Positions 21,666-29,911 are shown, counted from the stretch's first letter. The stretch: 29,911 nt of DNA from UMGS973 sp964507795 (GCA_964507795.1 CAZDQV010000015.1:1-29911), one strand, 5' to 3'. Numbers and translations are program-made. The notes: generated from the letters alone by a model not told the origin.

Positions 21666-22205
21666 TCACATTTTTATCTCTTCATTCCATTGCATTATCA
21701 ACAGCTTTACCTGCTCATATATTTCCTCTTTGTTGCTGCCGTCAAGCCGGAAAACCTCCGCTTTGGGGTGATTTAAGACACTGTCTATAAAATCAGCCTG
21801 CTTGCCGCCCTTTACTGATGCAAGCACCGGTATATCTCCATCCAGGTGAGCAAGTATCGCCTGACAGAATTCCGGAACGCCCTCTTCCATGAACCCTATT
21901 TCATCCATGACAATGATGCCGTCTGCTGCCGCCTCAAGGTATTTCATACCCAACGTGCGAAACACTTCGAGATTCACAGTCCTGTCTTTGGTATTGCAGT
22001 CAGCCACATAGTTTTCACTGCTCATATGGCCGTCTGCTTTACCTGCCGGATACATATATATTTCATGATATCCATCCGGTTTTTCTCTGACTGTTCTTGT
22101 GCAAAATCCATATATCGGAACACTGCACTGTGCTATAATCCGGTCAATTATTTCTGTCTTGCCGCTGCCTCTTTCACCATAGATAAGAATATGTTTTCCT
22201 GTCAT
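21666..22205 (-). CDS. THEP1-type P-loop nucleoside-triphosphatase (NTPase_1 family)
   Basis: A 179-residue cytoplasmic ATP/GTPase of the THEP1 (PF03266-like) family. Walker A is GERGSGKT (about residues 9-16) and Walker B is GIIVMDEIGFME (about 96-107), with the DEIG signature of the family. Other blocks, FCTRTVRE and VLASVKGG, also match. Members hydrolyse NTPs in vitro, but biological roles are poorly defined. The ATG at 22205 overlaps the TGA of the GLUG-protein gene by one base, indicating translational coupling, although no good ribosome binding site is seen. It is last in the operon, before the bidirectional terminator. Confidence 0.87.
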   Translation of the reverse strand: MTGKHILIYGERGSGKTEIIDRIIAQCSVPIYGFCTRTVREKPDGYHEIYMYPAGKADGHMSSENYVADCNTKDRTVNLEVFRTLGMKYLEAAADGIIVMDEIGFMEEGVPEFCQAILAHLDGDIPVLASVKGGKQADFIDSVLNHPKAEVFRLDGSNKEEIYEQVKLLIMQWNEEIKM

Positions 22206-25200
22206 CAAATTACCGCTGCCTTTGTCACTTTTTTGGTTTTACCGTTTACTGAGATTTTGTGAGTTCCTTTTTTGACCCATATGTATGCATATTCATCTTT
22301 TGTATCTGTATATACGTGAGATGCGGAACTGAAGCTTATCGCATATCCAGCTCCTTTGTATACAGTTTTGCCATCAACCTTCACTGTATTGCTGCTCTTA
22401 GGAAGCTTAACTTTTACTCTGTAATAGTTTTTAGTAAACGATTTACACACTATAGCTTTGCTGTCTCTTACAAAGGTATTATCCGTTTCGTGTATCTTGG
22501 AGTAAACCTTGAGACTGCCTCCTGTAATCTTCATTGATTTGCAATAAAGTGCAGATCCGTAGGTTGACTTGGACTTTCTCTCATCAGCATCGTTTGCACA
22601 GATAAGCACATTGCCTCCTGTAACTGTCAGGTTTTTCACGTAAAGCGCATATATCTTGTTGGTGTCTGACACTGCTGCAAAGGTTCCTCCCTGCACTTTG
22701 ACGCTGCCCTCAAGACCGTTTACTATTCCTCCCGGTCCTCCTGTCCTCTCATCATCGTAAAGCTTGACTGTACCTGATTTTTGCACAAGGGTGCTTCCCT
22801 TTTCAAGTTGAACAGCATAGTTTCCAAGTCCTGATTTACCATACAGGCTGCCGCTGCCTGTAATATATGAAGTTCCCTTGACTCTGATGCATGGATTTTC
22901 ATTGCCGCTTTCGGTGCAGCTGTCTATCAGGCTGTTTTCACCTTCAATCTTAACTGTAGCATTATCAAGAGTCATAACCGTTGCCGGATTATTGATATTA
23001 ACATTTTTAATCGTGACAACAGACCCTTTTGCTGCATATATCGCAAGACCTGTCAGATTCTGATCGTCTCCGTCAAGGGTAACGTTTCCTGTTACAGTAA
23101 TTGTTCCTGTTGCAGACGGATTGATATAGTAATATCCGCTGTCAAGTGTAACATCTCCGTCAGTATACTGTTTGGTATATACAGCATTGATAGCTATGTT
23201 TTTTCCGTCCAGAACATATTTGGACCATACGCCGTCATTTCCGTTTTTGACAGGCACTGATGGAAGTGTAATCGATTTAGTGTCTTTTGTGAAAGGCACC
23301 TCATTTACAGTTTTACCTGAAGCTCTGAGGAGTGCTGCATATGTTGCATCTTTTTCGCTGACTGTTACTGTTACACTGCTTTTGATATTTCTTCCATCCC
23401 ATTCCTTGCCATTGCATTTGAAAACATATGCTCTGCCCTGTGCAGCCTCTGGAAGATTTACACTACCTCCATAATATACAGTATCTGTTCCGGTATAATC
23501 TCCTGTATATGTTACAGTATATTCTTTGCTTTTGGCTATACTGCTGAGTACTGGAAGTGAACCGTTTTTACCTGTAAACACTCCTTTTGCAGCCTTGTTC
23601 AACGTTGCCGCAAATGCACTTGTTTTCATTGCATCAGCTGTTTTGCCTGTCACTGATACATATTCATGCCCTTTAACCTCCGACTGGTTACCGAAAGCAT
23701 CTATGTCGTTGATATAATATGTTTTTTCTGCACTGCTCTGTATCGATTTATTGAAATTACCTGCAAGAGCGCCTTTTTGCGAACCGCTTACCTCACCAGC
23801 ATTATAGCAGTTATACATCTCTATATTCTGAGCATATCCTGCAAGTCCCCCTGCAGTTCCTTCTGATGAAACTATACCTTGATTGTATGAGTTTTTCATT
23901 TCAGGGATTTCCCATCCCGTAGTATGCCCTGCAAGTCCTCCTGCATAATTTGCCGCTTTAACCTGTCCATAGTTTGCACAGTTTCTGATGCATCCTGTGA
24001 CTTTGCCTACAATGCCCCCTGCATTTGATGCTGCAGCTGCAACGCTTCCATAATTGACACAAGTCTTGATTTTGTCTTTTTTGACTGTGCTCTCGCCTGT
24101 GATGCCTCCTGCATTGCCACTTCCTGCTGTAACACTGCCTTTATTGATGCAATTTGTAATTGATGTGCCGCCTTTGGTTTTGGCTGCCACACCTCCTGCA
24201 TTGTTTCCTTTGGCGATAACCTCTACATAACTGTTACAATTCAAAATTGTTGCTCCGTCACAATATGAGGCAATACCTGCAGCTGAATCCGACGCTTCTG
24301 ATGTGCCTCTGACAGTCAGATTTTTAACCGTACCTCCTGACACATATCCAAACAGTCCTGAATAGCTTCCATCTGTTTTTGCTGTCATATTTTTTATTGT
24401 ATGACACTGACCATCGAAAATGCCTTTGAAAGCAGCAGAACTTGATGAGCCTATACGGTTCCAGTATCTTACGCCTTCCGTACCGTCATTGTTTGCAAGT
24501 GATATATCGTTTGCAAGTTTTATCGTCTTACCTTTAAAGCTGTAACCCTTTGTGTTTACAAGGTATGCAAGACCTGCAAGCTGATTTGCATTTTTGATTG
24601 TGAAGCTGCTCTTTGATGAATCATACCAGCTTGTGTCCGCAACAGACATCCATCTTTTTCCCTGAGTTTTCGGCTCTGCCGTAACAGTCAGACCTTTTGT
24701 TACCGATGTTGTCACCTTGTGTTTCCCAGACTCGTTACTTGTTGTACTTCCGTCACCATAAGCATATGTATATACAAATCCGCCCGTATATTCAAGGTTT
24801 TCATTTTCAGGCGTTGCACCATCCTTTAATACAGCCCTGACTGTAAGTTCATCAAGCTGATAAACACCTCCATCTTTTAGAATCTGTCTATCGCTGACTT
24901 TCACTGTTTCTCCGTTTTCAAGTATCGTACCTGATTTTTTGCCTGATATCTGATAGCTGTCTTTCGCTTCAAATGTGATGCTTCCTTTTTCAAGTCTAAT
25001 AAACTTTGCTGAAAGAGTTACATCCGAAGTAACTGTATAATAGTCGGCATATATTTCATTTCCGTTTGCCGTATATGTATCAAGAGTATATCCTCCATTC
25101 GCACTGTATGACAGATGTACAACACTTCCATAAGGAACTTCGCCTTCAATGCTTCCTGTTACAGTTCCTCCTTCTGCCTGATTTATTGTAACCTTGCATG

Positions 25201-26482
25201 TTTTTGATGTATCATATGAATCGGTTTCAAAGAACAAAACAGGATAACCACCGTTTATACCTTTGGTATCTGCTGCAAATGCATTGCCGCATTTATTTAA
25301 GGCATTGTATAAATCCGTGCCTTTCATTTGTGCTGATGTCATTTTTTGCACATCAACCTTAATTGATGTGGACACTCCTTTGTAGTATCCGTCTGAATCA
25401 GGATCACTGTCGCAGCCTTCAAGATAATAGCAGTTTGCAACCGTATATGAACCATCATCATGCCCGCCTATGCCTCTAGCATATCTGGCTTCATCGACTG
25501 TTATTGTTCCTGTATTGTAGCAGTTGTAAATACTGAGGCCTGCATTTTCACCCACAATACCTCCTGAAGATGTAGGATATGATCCTGATATATCGCCTGT
25601 GTTATAGCAGTTTACTATCTTGCCCGCATATCCTCTGCCTACAATTCCTGCCCGGCCTCTTGAGTCCGTACTTCTTACATCCGCGTGATTGCCGCAGTTT
25701 TCTATGATGGCGCCGCCTTCAAGGTCACCGACATTGCCCACAATTCCTCCGACCATTCTTCTGCCATATACGTATCCATTCAGTGTGAGATTTTTTACTC
25801 CCGGCTGGAAGCCTTCGGGCTTCTCGCTCGGGTTGGTGTCGTAATCATCCGCTATATATCCCACGAGTCCTATTGCCATGGAGTTTCCGAAATCCTTGTC
25901 TGTATATCTGTTGCAGTAGAGGTTTTCTATTTTGTGTCCGCCGCCGTCTAAAACGCCGTTAAAGATAGATTCTATGGTCTGCACGTCTTTGGTTTCGCCT
26001 TTTTGATATGACCTTGTATCCATAGGAAATTTGCCGCCTATAGGGGTCCAGTTTGGTCCTGACCATTTGCCGTTTTTGTATACTCCGCCCATATCAAGGT
26101 CTGCCGTGATATGTATGGTCTTACCCATAAAGTCATACTCACTGCTGCCAACATATACTGTGTCTGACTGGCTGCCGCCCTGCACGCCGGTGAGCTGGAA
26201 ATTATCAACCTTGGTGCATTTAATCAGTTTTTTGTTTCCTATGATTTTTTTGCAATCCTGCGACACCTTGCCGTTTACCATTGCTGCAAGACCTGCAAGC
26301 TCTGCGGGTGTTGAAATATAGTAGTCTGAGGCATCATTTCCGCCCTGCTCCTCATACCATGAAACATCCACTGTTCCATCCCATTTGCCGCTTTCGGCAT
26401 ATACTGCTGCCTGGGGTATGCATACAAGCTGCATCACAAGCGCAACACAAAGCACTATCGAAAAGATTTTTTTCCTGAACAT
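22205..26482 (-). CDS. Giant secreted GLUG-repeat / beta-helix surface protein
   Basis: A 1425-residue exported protein with a signal peptide (residues 1-29, cleavage after AVYA). Two related modules each begin with a Trp-rich DxSWY motif plus an ELAGLAxxVN or QLAGLAYLVN block (about 40-75 and 620-650). They continue into runs of GLUG-type repeats (GGIVG...NCYNTGxI; AGGLAG...NCYNAGEV). Between and after them lie Ig-like or bacterial-repeat domains (TCKVTINQAEGGTVTGSI; YTVTYTGDYTGTDTVYYGG). The last third (about 1100-1350) is a beta-helix with T/V/N-rich turns (GTITVTGNVTLDGDDQN). No LPXTG, SLH or membrane anchor is visible. AGGAGG lies before the ATG, nine bases after the DUF2149 gene. Role unknown; display or ligand capture at the surface is likely. 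Confidence 0.9.
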   Translation of the reverse strand: MFRKKIFSIVLCVALVMQLVCIPQAAVYAESGKWDGTVDVSWYEEQGGNDASDYYISTPAELAGLAAMVNGKVSQDCKKIIGNKKLIKCTKVDNFQLTGVQGGSQSDTVYVGSSEYDFMGKTIHITADLDMGGVYKNGKWSGPNWTPIGGKFPMDTRSYQKGETKDVQTIESIFNGVLDGGGHKIENLYCNRYTDKDFGNSMAIGLVGYIADDYDTNPSEKPEGFQPGVKNLTLNGYVYGRRMVGGIVGNVGDLEGGAIIENCGNHADVRSTDSRGRAGIVGRGYAGKIVNCYNTGDISGSYPTSSGGIVGENAGLSIYNCYNTGTITVDEARYARGIGGHDDGSYTVANCYYLEGCDSDPDSDGYYKGVSTSIKVDVQKMTSAQMKGTDLYNALNKCGNAFAADTKGINGGYPVLFFETDSYDTSKTCKVTINQAEGGTVTGSIEGEVPYGSVVHLSYSANGGYTLDTYTANGNEIYADYYTVTSDVTLSAKFIRLEKGSITFEAKDSYQISGKKSGTILENGETVKVSDRQILKDGGVYQLDELTVRAVLKDGATPENENLEYTGGFVYTYAYGDGSTTSNESGKHKVTTSVTKGLTVTAEPKTQGKRWMSVADTSWYDSSKSSFTIKNANQLAGLAYLVNTKGYSFKGKTIKLANDISLANNDGTEGVRYWNRIGSSSSAAFKGIFDGQCHTIKNMTAKTDGSYSGLFGYVSGGTVKNLTVRGTSEASDSAAGIASYCDGATILNCNSYVEVIAKGNNAGGVAAKTKGGTSITNCINKGSVTAGSGNAGGITGESTVKKDKIKTCVNYGSVAAAASNAGGIVGKVTGCIRNCANYGQVKAANYAGGLAGHTTGWEIPEMKNSYNQGIVSSEGTAGGLAGYAQNIEMYNCYNAGEVSGSQKGALAGNFNKSIQSSAEKTYYINDIDAFGNQSEVKGHEYVSVTGKTADAMKTSAFAATLNKAAKGVFTGKNGSLPVLSSIAKSKEYTVTYTGDYTGTDTVYYGGSVNLPEAAQGRAYVFKCNGKEWDGRNIKSSVTVTVSEKDATYAALLRASGKTVNEVPFTKDTKSITLPSVPVKNGNDGVWSKYVLDGKNIAINAVYTKQYTDGDVTLDSGYYYINPSATGTITVTGNVTLDGDDQNLTGLAIYAAKGSVVTIKNVNINNPATVMTLDNATVKIEGENSLIDSCTESGNENPCIRVKGTSYITGSGSLYGKSGLGNYAVQLEKGSTLVQKSGTVKLYDDERTGGPGGIVNGLEGSVKVQGGTFAAVSDTNKIYALYVKNLTVTGGNVLICANDADERKSKSTYGSALYCKSMKITGGSLKVYSKIHETDNTFVRDSKAIVCKSFTKNYYRVKVKLPKSSNTVKVDGKTVYKGAGYAISFSSASHVYTDTKDEYAYIWVKKGTHKISVNGKTKKVTKAAVI

Positions 26483-26491
26483 GAAACCCTC

Positions 26492-26860
26492 CTATTCCTC
26501 GTCTTTTATAACATAGTATTTGCCGCTTTCGGCGTCATAATACACTTCACCGAGTTTATTCATTCCGCCACCTTCATCCAGGTCTTCAGGCTTGTCTTTT
26601 TCTTCGAGATCGCTTTCCTCAAACTCGACAGCGTCTTCTGTGTTTATCTGCTCTCCCTGTGCCTGAAGTGTCATGCCGCTCTCAGAAGAAGCATCTCCTC
26701 CTGTTGTGGATACATCCACATTCCAGTGTATGATCAGTGCAAGCATTATGCCTACAGCCAGTATCAACATTATATCCGCCATATTCGCCGCATAATTCAA
26801 AGGATTAATATCACTGTCAGCTGCAAAGCGGTTTTTCCTTCTCCTGTCTTTTTTAATCAT
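26492..26860 (-). CDS. DUF2149 protein, ExbD/TolR-like partner of the TolQ-type channel
   Basis: A 122-residue membrane protein: a basic cytoplasmic N-terminus (MIKKDRRRKNRF), a single hydrophobic helix (about residues 27-46) and an acidic extracytoplasmic tail rich in Glu/Asp. The helix begins INPLNYAANMADIMLILAVG, a DUF2149 hallmark. Its Asp before the helix parallels the proton-binding Asp of ExbD/TolR. Family members pair with MotA/TolQ/ExbB proteins, as here, where the gene overlaps the preceding one by eight bases. It lacks the large periplasmic domain of true ExbD. The ATG at 26860 has GGAG ten bases upstream. An ion-driven energising role is inferred from the pair. Confidence 0.85.
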   Translation of the reverse strand: MIKKDRRRKNRFAADSDINPLNYAANMADIMLILAVGIMLALIIHWNVDVSTTGGDASSESGMTLQAQGEQINTEDAVEFEESDLEEKDKPEDLDEGGGMNKLGEVYYDAESGKYYVIKDEE

Positions 26861-27479
26861 TGCGTTTTTTCTCCATTTCCACAACACAATCCATCACAGT
26901 TTCAAGCACTGACATATAGTTGTTGTACCAGCCTCTCCTTATTGAGGAGATCACTATTGCTATTGCTGCAACTATGAGACCTGCTATAGTTGTATCAAAA
27001 GCTGTCATCAGAGATTGTGACAGTGTCATGGTATCACCCTGCCCCAGGGCGATTATCCCCGGGCCCAAGGGAATCAGAGTTCCCAGCAGACCGAACATCG
27101 GGCCGAGTTTTGCAAGCAAATCTGTAGGACTGAGTTTTTTGTCGTATCTTTCCTGCTCGCCTTCAAGCAGATTTGATGCCAGCGATTCAAGCATCAGGTC
27201 GTTGAATTCAGGGTGTTTTGTCACCTCAAGCAATGCTTCCTTCTGAGTTTTGAGAAGGCCGCTTGATTCTATTATGTCTTCAACAGGTTTCTCTTCTGCC
27301 CTTATTTCGTCCAGAAGTTTTGGAAGCTGCACTTTCATGTGTTTATGCTCGTTCAGATACTCAGATATTATCCAGCCTATTGCAACCAGTATCGCTGCAA
27401 TAAACAGAATCAATATTATAACCACGGGTATCTGCAGCACACTTGTCATCGAATGTAATACTTTGCTTATGAATGTCAT
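26853..27479 (-). CDS. MotA/TolQ/ExbB-family proton channel protein
   Basis: A 208-residue inner-membrane protein with three predicted helices (about residues 15-40, 125-150, 162-185). The conserved block TDLLAKLGPMFGLLGTLIPLG, followed by SQSLMTAFDTTIAGLIVAAI, is the family channel signature. The long cytoplasmic loop (40-120) is typical of ExbB and TolQ. These proteins form pentamers that use the proton-motive force to move a partner protein. The start ATG has AGGTGA upstream. The gene lies nine bases after the surface-protein gene and overlaps the DUF2149 gene, so channel and partner are co-produced. Confidence 0.92.
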   Translation of the reverse strand: MTFISKVLHSMTSVLQIPVVIILILFIAAILVAIGWIISEYLNEHKHMKVQLPKLLDEIRAEEKPVEDIIESSGLLKTQKEALLEVTKHPEFNDLMLESLASNLLEGEQERYDKKLSPTDLLAKLGPMFGLLGTLIPLGPGIIALGQGDTMTLSQSLMTAFDTTIAGLIVAAIAIVISSIRRGWYNNYMSVLETVMDCVVEMEKKRND

Positions 27480-27488
27480 CTATTTCAC

Positions 27489-28811
27489 CTATCTCTTTCT
27501 TAAAAATTCCACATATCCTGCTGCCATTCCTATCGCCATAAGCCCTGCAGCACCTGCAGCGACAAATGGCAACACTGCTTTTTCTGTCTGCTTGTTTTCG
27601 TTCACTTCAAGCTGATCGTATTGTGATTCATCCACTTCAGCCAGGAGCCTTGCGATATCATCACTCAGAACATATGCCTTCAGACCGCTGCCTTCTTTAT
27701 CATCTTTTTCGGACTTGTCACCGCTGTCTCCTTCTCCGGAATTTTCGGTCCCATCACCATTGTCTCCTCCATCATCTCCGCCACCTGAACCTATGGCAAC
27801 GGTGCCTCCTTCAACGGAAAGTCCCAGATAAGAACCGCTGATGTATGCTTCTCCCTCTTTGAGGGTCTCGTAGTCTATGGTTACGGTTATAGCGTCATTG
27901 TACTGATCTGCAGCCTGCATCGATATATTCTTTATTTTGAGAACAGTCTCATCGCTTGAATTCCAGTTCAGTTTGTCTATCAGTTCCTGTATCATCGCTT
28001 CATCGCCTGTAGCCACATTGAATGTTACAGTATGTGCACCTACTTTTTGTGAAAGCTCTACTTTTTCCTGCTTGACTTTTGGCACTCCTTTGAGCCCTAT
28101 ATACATTGTGTGGACATATTTGGCTGTCTGGTTTGTCCTGCTTTCCAGCGGCTGTGTCTGTCCGAACAAAAGCCTGAAACGGTTGCCTGTTCCCATTGAT
28201 GTATAGTTTGGAGCCGTGTTTTCTGTGCCTGCTTCATATGTTGCCCAGCTGTCCTCAAGAGCCAGCATCGGCTTGACTGCAATCTTGTCATTCCATGCCT
28301 TACTGTCAAGCAGAACAGCCTCCATTTTTTCTTTTTTGTCGTTTTTCCATACCGGAGTCAAATATCCGGCCAGGTTGTTGAAATAGTATCTTTCTGTCTT
28401 GAACAGTTCACTTGATGTAAAAGACGTGAAATATCCTATGTCCTTATCTGCAGTATAAAAGGATATGCTCTGTATATCTCTTAAAGATACTCCCGCATAT
28501 TCTACAAGATCTTCGATATAAAAGCCGCGGGCTGAATCTATGACTGTGCCAAATCTTTTGTCTGCACCTTCTCTATAAAAAGAATATGCAACTTCATGAG
28601 TCGTAAGTGCACCGCCCACGTTGTCATCAAGTTCAGTCCAGTGATAAGTTGCTTTTTCAACATAGTCACTCTCATCTATTCCCCAGTATCCGACTTTAAT
28701 TGTTATCGTATCTGTGACAGTTCCCGCACCATAGCAGGCAAAGCCTGTCTGTAAGATTATCAGAAAGCAGGCAGCCGTAACCGTCAGCAGCATTTTTAAT
28801 TTTTTTCTCAA
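27489..28811 (-). CDS. Secreted, C-terminally membrane-anchored surface protein
   Basis: A 440-residue protein starting with TTG at 28811. This start is chosen because GGAG lies seven bases upstream and it gives a proper signal peptide (RKKLK then hydrophobic core, cleavage near CYGA); the ATG six codons later lacks both. The N-terminal region (about 30-220) contains the segment ARGFYIEDLVEYAGVSLRDI and SISFYTADK, resembling the beta-rich, sulfite-oxidase-like domain found in many Bacillota surface proteins; no cofactor Cys is seen. A second beta-rich domain, a Gly/Asp/Glu linker (about 345-385) and a C-terminal helix (VLPFVAAGAAGLMAIGMAAG) with an RKR tail follow. Function unknown; operon context suggests ligand binding or transfer at the surface. 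Confidence 0.88.
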   Translation of the reverse strand: MRKKLKMLLTVTAACFLIILQTGFACYGAGTVTDTITIKVGYWGIDESDYVEKATYHWTELDDNVGGALTTHEVAYSFYREGADKRFGTVIDSARGFYIEDLVEYAGVSLRDIQSISFYTADKDIGYFTSFTSSELFKTERYYFNNLAGYLTPVWKNDKKEKMEAVLLDSKAWNDKIAVKPMLALEDSWATYEAGTENTAPNYTSMGTGNRFRLLFGQTQPLESRTNQTAKYVHTMYIGLKGVPKVKQEKVELSQKVGAHTVTFNVATGDEAMIQELIDKLNWNSSDETVLKIKNISMQAADQYNDAITVTIDYETLKEGEAYISGSYLGLSVEGGTVAIGSGGGDDGGDNGDGTENSGEGDSGDKSEKDDKEGSGLKAYVLSDDIARLLAEVDESQYDQLEVNENKQTEKAVLPFVAAGAAGLMAIGMAAGYVEFLRKR

Positions 28812-28821
28812 AACTTTTCTC

Positions 28822-29904
28822 CTATTTCAGCGTTGAGTTTGCAAGCATTTCTTCTGCCTCTTCATCAGAAAGTTCATAGCTCCAGAACAGAGAATAGAAT
28901 TCTTTTGCTTTTTCAACCATATCGTAATCGTAAACTTCCGGATATACAAGGTTTCCAAGCCACCACAGTCCAAGTACTCTGTTTATTGACGGCGGGCCGC
29001 TCATCCAGCAGTAAGGCAGGTTAGGTATTTCATAATATTCTCCGTTTTTGACGGCACGAAGTCCAGACCATCCGCTTGATTTTTTCTCTGCATCTTTGTA
29101 TGGCCCTCCAGTTGTAAGCACTATAACGTCAGGATCTGAAATATACAGTTCCTCCATATTTACAAGAGTGCCTCCACCGCTGTTTGTTATTTCATCCTCA
29201 GGAACCTGTATTGCATTTACAGCTCCTATTGTATCTATGACATCGGACTGAATTGAGCCTGATGCATTTGCATTGAGTCCTGCCGAACCTGTGCCATAAT
29301 ATACGGTTTTTCTTTCGCTCTCAGGTATAAGGGCTGCATTTGCTCTAACTTCTGTCACAGTGTTTTCAACATATGCCGCCAGTTTTTCTCCAGCTTCTTC
29401 CTTGCCGAGGATCTTCCCCAGAGTCCTGTAAGCCTCAGGGAATGTGTCAAGAGTTGCTTCAACAAAAACAGTAGGTATACCTGTCTGCCTCTGAATAGTA
29501 TTCATATCCTGTCTATGTGTATCTTTTTTGTCCCCTATATCAATTATAATCTGCGGGTCAGCAGCTATAAGGGCTTCCATGTTGAGGTTGGCTTTGCTCC
29601 CGTAAAACTGCCCGAAAGTCGGAAGCGTCCACATGTCTTCAGGATAATATTTCATCTGATCCTTTGAAGGCGTGCTCGAAAGTCCCACAAGCATTTCGGG
29701 AGCAATCGTCATAAGCACCAGCTCAGATGTTGAGCCTGACGGTGCAATTCTGTCAATATCAACAGGTATTTCAACATCTCTGCCGCAAGAATCAGTAATT
29801 ACCCATGTTTCTCCGTCGCCTACATTTGTTTTGCCGCTGCAGCCTGTAAATATACAAACCGCCAATAGCATCAGCATAACGATTCCAATCAGTTTTCTGT
29901 TCAC
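28822..29904 (-). CDS. Substrate-binding lipoprotein of a metal/cobalamin/siderophore-type ABC importer
   Basis: A 360-residue lipoprotein of the periplasmic-binding protein class III (BtuF/FepB-like, PF01497-type) fold. The signal peptide ends in a lipobox FTGC, with Cys22 the lipid attachment site. Family features are WVITDSCGRDVEIPVDIDRIA at the N-lobe start, LNMEALIAADPQIIIDIG, TLGKILGKEEAGEKLAAYVE and NMEELYISDPDVIVLTTGG. These proteins hand iron-siderophore, haem, cobalamin or similar ligands to an ABC permease. The start shown is GTG at 29904, seven bases from the window edge, and no ribosome binding site can be seen, so the true start may lie outside. No permease or ATPase gene is in the window; they may lie upstream of it. 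Confidence 0.92.
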   Translation of the reverse strand: MNRKLIGIVMLMLLAVCIFTGCSGKTNVGDGETWVITDSCGRDVEIPVDIDRIAPSGSTSELVLMTIAPEMLVGLSSTPSKDQMKYYPEDMWTLPTFGQFYGSKANLNMEALIAADPQIIIDIGDKKDTHRQDMNTIQRQTGIPTVFVEATLDTFPEAYRTLGKILGKEEAGEKLAAYVENTVTEVRANAALIPESERKTVYYGTGSAGLNANASGSIQSDVIDTIGAVNAIQVPEDEITNSGGGTLVNMEELYISDPDVIVLTTGGPYKDAEKKSSGWSGLRAVKNGEYYEIPNLPYCWMSGPPSINRVLGLWWLGNLVYPEVYDYDMVEKAKEFYSLFWSYELSDEEAEEMLANSTLK

Positions 29905-29911
29905 TTCTCTG

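Noticed and set aside
22205..26482. CRISPR or tandem DNA repeat array suggested by recurring short motifs
   Set aside because: The recurrences are degenerate GLUG protein repeats with variable spacing, not identical direct repeats with unique spacers.

Overview
The window looks like a chromosomal segment of a low-to-mid GC Bacillota, most likely class Clostridia. The basis is the gene order rplS-rbgA-rnhB, the rpmG-secE-nusG-rplK-rplA-rplJ-rplL run, strong AGGAGG-type ribosome binding sites, formate-tetrahydrofolate ligase, a reversed rubrerythrin typical of anaerobes, and a class I lysyl-tRNA synthetase. I cannot name the genus from sequence alone. Every gene but one (rubrerythrin) lies on the minus strand, so transcription runs from high to low coordinates.

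Region by region, left to right. (1) 1-1942: the N-terminal 647 codons of a secreted, Gly-rich beta-helix surface protein, cut by the window edge. (2) 2047-3860: fhs behind a consensus promoter and an RNA leader that I read as a ZTP (pfl) riboswitch with a terminator. (3) 3892-5877: rnhB, rbgA (ylqF) and rplS with their own promoter. (4) 5901-6534: rubrerythrin on the plus strand, sharing a bidirectional terminator with rplL. (5) 6552-10069: the L7/L12-L10-L1-L11-NusG-SecE-L33 operon with an L10 leader and tandem promoters. rpoB does not follow rplL. (6) 10075-11431: a two-gene toxin-antitoxin-like module (DUF3990 ADP-ribosyltransferase-fold protein plus a helix-turn-helix partner) under a promoter overlapped by a perfect inverted repeat. 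Next to it is a membrane-tethered XRE regulator. (7) 12028-19130: greA, asnS, a membrane-anchored 5'-nucleotidase, a class I LysRS carrying a C-terminal Trbp111/EMAPII-type domain, and the rRNA pseudouridine synthase rluB. (8) 19158-21435: a histidine kinase/response regulator pair. (9) 21666-29904: a tightly packed operon encoding a substrate-binding lipoprotein, a membrane-anchored surface protein, a TolQ/ExbB-like channel, a DUF2149 (ExbD-like) partner, a 1425-residue secreted GLUG-repeat protein and a P-loop NTPase.

How the parts fit together: regions 2-5 and 7 are translation, RNA processing and one-carbon housekeeping with RNA-based control (ZTP riboswitch, L10 leader, probable L1 site). 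Regions 6 and 9 are the accessory parts. Region 9 is the best candidate for an under-described system. It combines proton-channel-type energising subunits with cell-surface proteins and an ABC-type ligand-binding lipoprotein, which suggests energised uptake of a metal complex or tetrapyrrole across the envelope. That role is inferred from gene context and is not shown by the sequence.
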